The notes under the pieces are model-generated. The model was given only the letters and a program-made list of their open reading frames with translations. It ran no database searches and was not told the origin of the DNA. This document shows positions 37,980-43,856 of a stretch of DNA of 43,856 nucleotides, in pieces. The stretch spans positions 49,963 through 93,818 of the forward strand of contig NZ_JAAFZT010000023.1 of assembly GCF_013336795.1 (NCBI RefSeq), written 5' to 3'. This stretch comes from Alteripontixanthobacter muriae (GTDB lineage Bacteria > Pseudomonadota > Alphaproteobacteria > Sphingomonadales > Sphingomonadaceae). The position numbers were made by a program, and so were the translations under genes. Within the stretch, counting starts at the first letter, position 1; every line of letters begins with the position of its first letter.

Positions 37980-38872
37980 GCCCCGCGCGGCGGCGGCGCT
38001 GCATCGATCACATCAGAGGCATGATGCCCGTGTCCGAGCGCCGGGTCTGTCGCGTGCTGGGGCAACACCGATCGACGCAGCGCAAGGTGCCGTGCGGGGC
38101 CGATGATGAGCAAGCGCTCACCGAAGACATCATTGCCTTGGCAAAGCAGTACGGCCGCTACGGCTATCGCCGAGTGACGGCGCTGCTCCGCGATGCGGGG
38201 TGGCACGTGAACCGCAAGCGGGTTGAGCGTATCTGGCGCAAAGAGGGGCTGAAGGTGCCGCAGAAACAGCCGAAGCGCGGGCGGCTATGGCTGAACGACG
38301 GCTCGTGCATCCGCTTGCGGCCAGAGTATCCGGGGCATGTGTGGGCGTATGACTTTGTCGAGGGACGCACCCATGATGGTCGCAAGTTCCGCATCCTTAC
38401 CATCATCGACGAGGCCAGCCGGGAGTGCCTGGCGCTGGTCGTTGCCCGCAAGCTCAAGCATCAGGACGTGCTGACGGCACTGGCTGACCTGTTCGTCTCT
38501 CGCGGTCCACCAGCTCACATCCGGTCCGACAATGGCCCGGAGTTTATTGCTAGTGCCGTTCAGGAGTGGCTTGCCCGCATCGGGGTGAAGACGCTCTACA
38601 TCGCGCCGGGCTCGCCATGGGAGAATGGCTACAACGAAAGCTTCAACGGCTCACTGCGTGACGAGCTGCTCAATGGCGAGATCTTCTACAGCCTCACTGA
38701 GGCCAAGGTACTGATCGAGGCTTGGCGCCGCCACTACAACACCGTGCGCCCGCACAGCAGCCTCGGCTATCGGCCGCCTGCCCCGGAAACCGTAAGATCG
38801 CCATTGCCGCCTTCCGGTTCCGCTTCGCTCCACCTCCAGCCGGCAATGGCGCAGGAGGCAACAATGCACTAA
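37973..38872 (+). CDS. IS3-family transposase OrfB (DDE integrase)
   Basis: Catalytic half of the transposase, about 299 codons in the -1 frame relative to orfA. It contains the HTH_21-like region ([18 protein letters not shown] and [14 protein letters not shown]) and the rve catalytic core with the DDE triad: D in [11 protein letters not shown] in IRSDNGPEF and E in [17 protein letters not shown], followed by [18 protein letters not shown]. The frame appears intact, so the element may still be mobile. Translation probably comes mainly from frameshifting; I give the slip point as start. Confidence 0.93.
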   Translation, partial: LLSPARRRRCIDHIRGMMPVSERRVCRVLGQHRSTQRKVPCGADDEQALTEDIIALAKQYGRYGYRRVTALLRDAGWHVNRKRVERIWRKEGLKVPQKQPKRGRLWLNDGSCIRLRPEYPGHVWAYDFVEGRTHDGRKFRILTIIDEASRECLALVVARKLKHQDVLTALADLFVSRGPPAHIRSDNGPEFIASAVQEWLARIGVKTLYIAPGSPWENGYNESFNGSLRDELLNGEIFYSLTEAKVLIEAWRRHYNTVRPHSSLGYRPPAPETVRSPLPPSGSASLHLQPAMAQEATMH

Positions 38873-38899
38873 CAATCAACACGGACCACTCGGTGGGGG

Positions 38900-39313
38900 C
38901 CGGTCAGTCACCAGCTCGCGGATCCCCGCATATGTCAGACGCTGCTTGCCCATCTGCTGATTGTAGAGGATTTGCAGAGCGATCAGCTCGTCGCGATTGT
39001 CTTCGATGAACTGCTTGAAGCTGGTGATGGTCTCTTCAGACCGCTTGAGGTCGAAATCTGCGCTGATCACCTCGTCGGTGGTGATCTCGTCGATGACGAT
39101 GTTGGTCTTTGCCTTGGTGTCTTTCAGCAGGTTGCGCACCGCAGGTTTGTCGAACGGCTCGCATGCCGCGTTGGCGAGCTGCTCGATCACCGCGTCTGCC
39201 TGTTCCTTGGACGCCGTGGGGCCATGAATGGCCACGATTTCCTCGGTCTGCTTGTCAGGGTCGATTGCATCGAGCAGCGCATTGGCGAAGTCGCGAGGCG
39301 TGCGGCCGCCGGT
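38900..39313 (-). pseudogene. hsdR: Type I restriction enzyme R subunit, C-terminal fragment
   Basis: Leftward frame reading GGRTPRDFANALLDAIDPDK, then EEIVAIHGPTASKEQADAVI and NIVIDEITTDEVISADFD, ending QRLTYAGIRELVTD at the IS3 right end. This matches the EcoEI-type R-protein C-terminal domain (EcoEI_R_C) of HsdR, the ATP-dependent translocase/nuclease of type I restriction systems. Only about 138 codons remain: a stop in the same frame at 39317-39319 closes it upstream, and the IS removes the last residues. No hsdM or hsdS is present, so no working restriction system. Confidence 0.85.
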
Positions 39314-39493
39314 AAGCTATTGCAAGAGGATGCAGGCGCTTCGGCCGAGGTTGCTCGTTACGACAGCGCTCAAACGGCGCTGGAGGAGTTAGTTGGTCTT
39401 TCTGGTGGGAAGACGAGAGAGGCTCTGGCGCGGGTCGCCATCGGGCAGGTGTCTGATGTGGCCGAGCACATGAGCGACATCGCAGTCTTCTAA
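39314..39493 (+). pseudogene. Orphan C-terminal gene fragment, unidentified
   Basis: A rightward frame of about 60 codons ending at the TAA at 39491-39493, reading LLQEDAGASAEVARYDSAQ ... GGKTREALARVAIGQVSDVAEHMSDIAVF. Codon use is coding-like, and the sequence to the left switches abruptly to antisense hsdR, so this is probably the tail of a truncated gene joined here by recombination. I do not recognise the family. Confidence 0.45.
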
Positions 39494-39965
39494 GCGTCGG
39501 CGGTTAATATACAGAAATCTCAAATGAGGACGCGCGACAATTCGTTGAGCGCGTGATCGACGATGGGAAAACCTCGGTGCGTTGGTCTGAGACAACGGTC
39601 CGGCGCGTTTCTGCTTGTTTGACTGGCTGCGGTGCGGCGATCGCTGTTTCTCGAGTTTCCCGGTGCTCGTGGATCCGGGTTTCGGTAGAGCTTTAGCGTG
39701 TCAGAATCAGTGTAAGCTCCGGAATCAGCAAGGGGCGCAAGGCACGAACTTGACCATTCCCGTTCATCGCTGATTTGCTGCATGTGCTCCGTATTGATGA
39801 TTGAGCACGAACCAGCGCCGGAACGCGCGATTTTGCTGCATCAAGTTCAAGAGTCGTGGACGGGAAGACCTTCTCTCTGCCTGGAAGATTCCCCTTGCAA
39901 GTGCGACTAGTTCGCAATAGCAGCCGCGCTCCTTAAGAATGGTTCGCAAGAAAGCTAAAAAAATC
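39494..39965. promoter_or_regulatory. Long leader region upstream of the TonB receptor
   Basis: About 470 bp without a convincing gene. Short leftward frames (for example one ending in AFRRWFVLNHQYGAHAANQ) are not recognised and may be decayed sequence. The right end holds a candidate iron operator and must carry the receptor promoter. Confidence 0.4.
39902..39916. promoter_or_regulatory. Inverted repeat upstream of TonB receptor, possible iron-regulator operator
   Basis: TGCGA (39902-39906), 5-bp spacer, TCGCA (39912-39916), flanked so that the right arm reads TTCGCAA; a further TTCGCAA half-copy follows at 39943-39949. It is 50-64 bp upstream of the receptor start, a normal operator position. 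Fur- or Irr-type control is expected for siderophore receptors, but assigning this repeat to either is inference. Confidence 0.4.
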
Positions 39966-42065
39966 ATGGGTCACCGCACGCTTCGCTTCACTCTCCTCCT
40001 TACTGCTGCTGCTCTTCCTGCCGCGGCGATCGCTGATGAAACTGCTGACGCGCAGCCAGAACGCGATTACCTCCCGAGCGACATCATCGTGACTGGGGAG
40101 CGCGGCGGCTATGTAATTGATGACGGTTCAACCGCGACGAAGACGCCGACACCGTTGATCGATGTGCCTCAGGGCATCAGCTTCATCACCGAAGACCAGC
40201 TCGAAGATCAGTCGATCCGGCAACTGAATGAGGCTCTGCGATACGTACCCGGGGTCAGCCTGGAAACTGGCGAAGGTCACCGGGACGAAGTCTTCATCCG
40301 TGGTCAGGAAACCACAGCTGACTTCTACCTGGATGGACTGCGCGATGATGCACAGTACTACCGTCCGCTTTACAACATCGAGCGCGTCGAGGTGCTGAAG
40401 GGTGCCAACGCACTTATTTTCGGGCGCGGCGCGGGTGGCGGGGCTATCAACCGCGTTTCGAAGACGGCACAGACAGATGATATCTTTGCTGGTGCGCAAG
40501 CCTCAGTTGATACGTTTGGCGCCTTCGCTTTACTGGCCGACGTCAACAAACCGCTCTCTGATGCAGTCGCCGTACGGTTGAACGGTACCTATGAAGAGTT
40601 CGACAGCCACCGCAATTATTATGAGGGTCGGTTTATCGGCATTTCGCCCACTCTGACTGCAAACCTTGGCCCGGCCACCCGACTGACGGCAACTTACTCT
40701 TACGACGACGATCAGCGTGTAGTCGATCGCGGCGTTCCTTCCTTTCAAGGCAGCCCTTTGCGCGGCTATGAAGACACGTTCTTTGGTGACCCGGACTTCA
40801 ACAGGTCGGAAGCTGAGGTGCACATCGGGCGAGTCCGGCTAGATCACGAGTTTGCCTTGGGACTCAATGCCAATGCCACCGTGCAGTATGCCAATTACGA
40901 CAAGATCTATGCCAATATTTTGCCGACCGGAACCGATGGGTCCGTAGTGACGCTCGATGGCTACGAGGATTCCACCGGACGCGAGAATCTGATTGGCCAA
41001 GCTAATCTCGTTTGGGAGACTGCAGGTGACGGGTTCGCCTCGACGCTGTTGCTGGGGCTTGAGGCCAGCAGGCAGGACACGCAGAACTCACGCCGTGAGG
41101 TCTTTTTTAGCGACAATGACGCGCAACGGATCAATACGCCTCTCGCCGAACAGATCACAGTCCCTGCATTTACGCTCGCTCCGGTGTCACGATCGCGCGA
41201 GAGCACCCTCGAAACCTTGTCCTTCTACTTGCAGGAGCAGTTCGAAATTGGCGATCACCTTGAGCTGGTGGCGGGCCTCCGCTGGGATCGGTTCGATCTT
41301 GATACAGTCAACTTGATTTCCGGCGTGCAAGGCGACCGGGTAGACGAGCGCGTCAGTCCCCGTGCAGGTGTAATTGTGAAGCCTGTCGAGCAGCTCTCAC
41401 TCTATGCCAGCTACACGGAGAGCTTCCTCCCACAGGCCGGCGATCAATTCCTGCTAATCTCGCCGGGCGACGAACGCTTCGAGCCTGAAAAGTTCACCAA
41501 TTACGAGTTGGGCGTCAAATGGGCTCCGTTGGAGGAGGTGCTTGTCACTGCGGCCGCCTTCCGGCTCGACCGCACCAACACTACCGCACCCGATCCGAAC
41601 AATACCGGCCTTGTCGTCCAGACCGGCGAAAGCCGCGTTGAAGGATTTGAAGTCGGCGCTGTCGGCTCCATCACCGATTTCTGGCAGGCTAATCTAGGCT
41701 ACACGTATCTTGACGGCGAACTGCGCACTTCCTCAGATTTTGGGGATGCGGGAGCCAGGTTGCAGCAGCTTCCGCGTCATCAGGTCACCGCATGGAACCG
41801 CTTCGATCTGACGGAGCAGCTCGGCTTTGGCGTGGGCGTGATTCACCAGAGCGACCAGTTCGCCAGCTTCTCGAACACCGTTGAGCTACCCAGCTACTGG
41901 CGAGTCGATGCCGCGGCATATTACACGATTTCAGAGCAGATCAGCCTTCAGCTCAACATCGAGAATCTGTTCGACGAGACCTACTTCCCGAGCGCCCATG
42001 GCAACAACAACATCCAACCGGCGGAACCCTTCAGTGCCCGGTTCGGAGTACGGATGGAACTTTGA
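39966..42065 (+). CDS. TonB-dependent siderophore receptor
   Basis: Outer-membrane gated channel for ferric siderophores, energised by TonB-ExbBD. The 699-aa protein has a signal peptide (MGHRTLRFTLLLTAAALPAAA), a TonB-box-like start (DIIVTGERGG), the plug domain (PQGISFITEDQLEDQSIRQL, EALRYVPGVS, FYLDGLRDDAQYY, NIERVEVLKGANALIFGRGAGGGAINRVSK in blocks) and a 22-strand barrel with the terminal LNIENLFDETYFPSAHGN and ending SARFGVRMEL (aromatic/hydrophobic C-terminus). It resembles FhuE/FpvA-type siderophore receptors; the ligand is unknown. ATG 39966 chosen over 39939 because it places the signal peptide correctly. More A/T in third positions than the backbone suggests later arrival. Confidence 0.93.
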   Translation: MGHRTLRFTLLLTAAALPAAAIADETADAQPERDYLPSDIIVTGERGGYVIDDGSTATKTPTPLIDVPQGISFITEDQLEDQSIRQLNEALRYVPGVSLETGEGHRDEVFIRGQETTADFYLDGLRDDAQYYRPLYNIERVEVLKGANALIFGRGAGGGAINRVSKTAQTDDIFAGAQASVDTFGAFALLADVNKPLSDAVAVRLNGTYEEFDSHRNYYEGRFIGISPTLTANLGPATRLTATYSYDDDQRVVDRGVPSFQGSPLRGYEDTFFGDPDFNRSEAEVHIGRVRLDHEFALGLNANATVQYANYDKIYANILPTGTDGSVVTLDGYEDSTGRENLIGQANLVWETAGDGFASTLLLGLEASRQDTQNSRREVFFSDNDAQRINTPLAEQITVPAFTLAPVSRSRESTLETLSFYLQEQFEIGDHLELVAGLRWDRFDLDTVNLISGVQGDRVDERVSPRAGVIVKPVEQLSLYASYTESFLPQAGDQFLLISPGDERFEPEKFTNYELGVKWAPLEEVLVTAAAFRLDRTNTTAPDPNNTGLVVQTGESRVEGFEVGAVGSITDFWQANLGYTYLDGELRTSSDFGDAGARLQQLPRHQVTAWNRFDLTEQLGFGVGVIHQSDQFASFSNTVELPSYWRVDAAAYYTISEQISLQLNIENLFDETYFPSAHGNNNIQPAEPFSARFGVRMEL

Positions 42066-42129
42066 CACAGGCATCAACCCTGGTTTGATCACACCGAGCG
42101 GCGCGGCACATTCGCTTCTGATCCTGTGA

Positions 42130-42297
42130 ACGCCCTTTGCGAACGGCCTGCGAGGCAATCAACTGAACTGCCCCGCGGTGCCGTTCGCGATCTTCTAACA
42201 CTCCTGCTTCGATCAGGGCTTCGCTCATGAGCCCCGCAAGGATCGGAAAGAGGAGTGCGGGTTCGCAGGCAGCGGCGGCATGGCGGTTGAGGCGCGC
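42130..42297 (-). pseudogene. Unidentified gene fragment between receptor and reductase
   Basis: Leftward open frame without a start, reading RLNRHAAAACEPALLFPILA, then GLMSEALIEAGVLEDRERHR and GAVQLIASQAVRKG. It has protein-like composition and helical periodicity, but a TGA precedes it directly and it loses sense after about 42130. Probably a decayed remnant; family not recognised. Confidence 0.3.
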
Positions 42298-42342
42298 TCA
42301 GCTCAGGCAGACTGCCAGCCTTTTTCGCGATAGGGGTATCAC

Positions 42343-42927
42343 ATGAAGACCAGCCCTAATTCGCGCCTCGTGCTATGGTTGATCCTTGCGCTGCCCGGCA
42401 TATTGATCTTGGGCCGCTGGGCTTTCACACCGGACCTCTACGGCTATGGACATGCTGTCGGCGAAAGCGGCAAGTGGTCCGCATGGTTGTTGATGGCGAC
42501 ACTTTCGGTCACGCCCATCAGGCTAGTTTTTCGGAAGCGGTGCTGGGCGGCATGGCTGGCGAAGCGGCGCCGCGATCTCGGCGTGGCCAGCTTCGCCTAC
42601 GCTTGCGGGCACACGATCATCTATCTGTATCGCAAGAGTGATTTCGCGATTCTGCTGGATGAATTGTCGTCACCCTACATCCTGGCGGGATGGCTATCCT
42701 TCGCGCTCTTCGTACCGCTTGCCGTCACATCCAACGACGGGTCGATGCGAGCGCTCAAACGAGCCTGGAAGACGCTGCACCGGCTAGTCTATCCTGCTGC
42801 AATCCTAATGTTCCTGCACTGGGCTCTGCTATCCTTCGAACCGACCACGGCCTTCATCCACATAGGAATAATGACCGCGATCGAGTTGCCGAGGATTCTT
42901 ATTCAGTGGCGTCAGAGAGTGACGTAG
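42343..42927 (+). CDS. Ferric-reductase-like transmembrane protein (MsrQ/YedZ-related fold)
   Basis: A 194-aa inner-membrane protein with about six hydrophobic segments and the ferric reductase-like transmembrane domain. Candidate haem-ligand histidines are in SFAYACGHTIIY and in the paired LHRLVYPAAILMFLHWALL. The same domain is used by MsrQ, but no msrP partner is present. Its place behind a siderophore receptor suggests a role in reducing ferric iron, perhaps to release it from a siderophore. That is inference from context. ATG 42343 (MKTSPNSRLVLW). Its 3' end overlaps the convergent lipoprotein gene by 16 bp. Confidence 0.82.
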   Translation: MKTSPNSRLVLWLILALPGILILGRWAFTPDLYGYGHAVGESGKWSAWLLMATLSVTPIRLVFRKRCWAAWLAKRRRDLGVASFAYACGHTIIYLYRKSDFAILLDELSSPYILAGWLSFALFVPLAVTSNDGSMRALKRAWKTLHRLVYPAAILMFLHWALLSFEPTTAFIHIGIMTAIELPRILIQWRQRVT

Positions 42928-43421
42928 CGGCGCAGACGCGCGACCTCTGCTTCATCGACATATTTGCCGATTTCGCGATCGAATACGCCGAGATCGGAAT
43001 ACGGCCGATATTCTTCGAATTCGTGCACCATCTGGTCGGTCATGCCGGGGATCAGACGGATCTCTTCCTCGCTCGCGGTGTTCAGGTCGATCGGCACGAA
43101 CACATTGGTCAGAATGGCCTGAGCTTCCTGCTGCGAACTCGATTCCACCAGGCGGTCGTTGAACGTGATGACGCTTTCGTAGGGCTGGCCCGCGACAATG
43201 GCCTGGGCAAGCTCGGGCGATACGCCTTCGACCGAAATCAGCTGCTCGACGGTTGCTTCATTGGGGTTGATCACTGCCTGATCAGCGATTGCCGTGTCGG
43301 CAGCGGCCTCGGTCGCTGCATCCTGTTCGACAAGCTCGGCATTATCTTCGGCAGCAGGAGAACAGGCCGCCAGCACGAGGGCCGAGCTTGCCAAGGCCGC
43401 AGCGGTGATAAGTTTACGCAT
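42912..43421 (-). CDS. Helix-hairpin-helix (ComEA-like) lipoprotein
   Basis: A 169-aa secreted lipoprotein: signal peptide MRKLITAAALASSALVLAAC with lipobox Cys at residue 20, an acidic Ala/Glu-rich linker, then two helix-hairpin-helix-like units, INPNEATVEQLISVEGVSPELAQAI and IDLNTASEEEIRLIPGMTDQMVHEF, the second with the usual LNTAS start. HhH domains bind DNA in ComEA, but the overall charge here is acidic, so DNA binding is doubtful; a structural or protein-binding role is possible. It converges with the ferric-reductase-like gene. Confidence 0.82.
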   Translation of the reverse strand: MRKLITAAALASSALVLAACSPAAEDNAELVEQDAATEAAADTAIADQAVINPNEATVEQLISVEGVSPELAQAIVAGQPYESVITFNDRLVESSSQQEAQAILTNVFVPIDLNTASEEEIRLIPGMTDQMVHEFEEYRPYSDLGVFDREIGKYVDEAEVARLRRYVTL

Positions 43422-43755
43422 TGATGATTGATCCTTTTCAACTGGAACTGCGGGTTAGCCCAAACAACCGTACGGTGGAACCGCCACTTGCGCGGAGCGC
43501 TCGTCTGCGGCGCTTTCGTCAACTTGGTGGGCGACGTTCAGATCTCCGGAAGGGCCGAGAAGGTGGTGCCGAGAGGCGGAGCCGGTCCTGCACTCATCAT
43601 TCGTGCAGACGACCTGGCCGACAGGATCAGAGAAGTTTGCGGCACGGTGTTATTCGAGGTGCAACTCAAGGAACAAGCTGCAGCGTGCATTCGCGGTGAC
43701 CTGAGGCATTCGCGCCTACGAAACAATGAGCGAACATTAGCTTGGCGTCCTGCTA
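43422..43755. other. Unassigned region between the HhH lipoprotein and an IS5 element
   Basis: About 330 bp. One rightward frame without an ATG stays open across it and includes VVPRGGAGPALIIRADDLADRIREV, and a leftward frame overlaps it; neither is recognised. The left end holds the lipoprotein promoter. Confidence 0.35.
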
Positions 43756-43856
43756 GGGTCCGGACCCATAAACAGGATTCACAGCGGCATTGGGATGTGA
43801 TTCATGAGCCTCCAGTGAGGAGGCATGTGGATGGCAAATTTCTTCTGGTTCTCGGA
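43756..43856 (+). mobile_element. Left end of an IS5-family element, cut by window edge
   Basis: Starts at about GGGTCCGGACCC (43756-43767), a palindromic end next to CTA, and carries a short leader before a transposase start. Assignment rests on the start of the transposase; the right end is outside the window. Confidence 0.6.
43831..43856 (+). CDS. IS5-family transposase, N-terminal partial
   Basis: Only the first residues MANFFWFS are inside the window. Many IS5-family transposases of Sphingomonadales begin with M-x-N-F-F-W-L/F-S-D-x-Q-W. The leader has GGAGG at 43819-43823, 7 bp before the ATG. The remainder is outside the window. Confidence 0.55.

Larger units (their letters stand above)
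37645..38899 (+). mobile_element. IS3-family insertion sequence
   Basis: About 1.26 kb. The terminal inverted repeats are clear: left CCCCCTTCTGAGTGGTCC (37645-37662) and right GGACCACTCGGTGGGGG (38883-38899), which match after inversion apart from about four positions; the true ends may extend a few bases outward. It holds overlapping orfA and orfB with a DDE transposase. I see no target-site duplication, and the flanks belong to two different genes (resolvase on the left, hsdR on the right). Confidence 0.9.

Noticed and set aside
38900-39313. Possible working type I restriction system
   Set aside because: Only the C-terminal piece of HsdR is present, with no HsdM or HsdS and a broken end at the IS.
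42343-42927. MsrQ of a periplasmic methionine sulfoxide reductase system
   Set aside because: The fold is similar, but no msrP molybdenum subunit is adjacent; the iron-uptake context makes a general ferric-reductase-like label safer.

Overview
The window looks like a stretch of chromosome from an alphaproteobacterium of the order Sphingomonadales, most likely family Erythrobacteraceae. This is inferred from the GC-rich coding sequence, the Tim44-like/MltA/Smr gene string, divergent mutM and ubiE followed by ubiB, an AhpC/AhpF/KatG block, and the style of the proteins. No 16S rRNA is present, so the placement is by gene content only.

Positions 1-36459 are a conserved housekeeping backbone. 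In order they hold: mutM (-) opposite ubiE-ubiB (+); a small four-helix membrane protein; coaBC-dut (+); a DUF4136-type lipoprotein; the leftward string secB-murJ-trpS; the rightward string Tim44-like/mltA/smr; the peroxide-defence block ahpF, ahpC, katG (all -), with OxyR-type spaced sites upstream of ahpC and katG; aroC (-) against ruvA-ruvB (+); a Ser/Thr/Gly-repeat protein with a PEP-CTERM-like tail; acnA; two facing L,D-transpeptidases; a histone-deacetylase-fold hydrolase; ispG; a GNAT enzyme; a TM-helix-repeat channel-like protein; pheA; a membrane-anchored cytochrome c; ppx/gppA-rlmE; and a tRNA-Gln(CTG).

Positions 36460-43856, downstream of the tRNA, are accessory and mosaic. They hold an AT-richer block with no recognisable gene, a serine recombinase lacking its catalytic N-terminus, a complete IS3-family element with an orfA/orfB -1 frameshift signal, the C-terminal piece of a type I restriction HsdR, further gene scraps, an iron-uptake pair (TonB-dependent siderophore receptor and ferric-reductase-like membrane protein), a helix-hairpin-helix lipoprotein, and the left end of an IS5-family element cut by the window edge. 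The IS3 element sits between two different broken genes on the same strand, which suggests an IS-mediated deletion rather than a simple insertion.

I did not find a clearly new multi-gene system. The points most worth a second look are the roughly 170-residue linker inside CoaBC, the basic N-terminal extension of Ppx/GppA, the PEP-CTERM-like repeat protein, the candidate OxyR sites, the ahpC-ahpF intercistronic hairpin, and the rearranged mobile region with its iron-uptake cargo.
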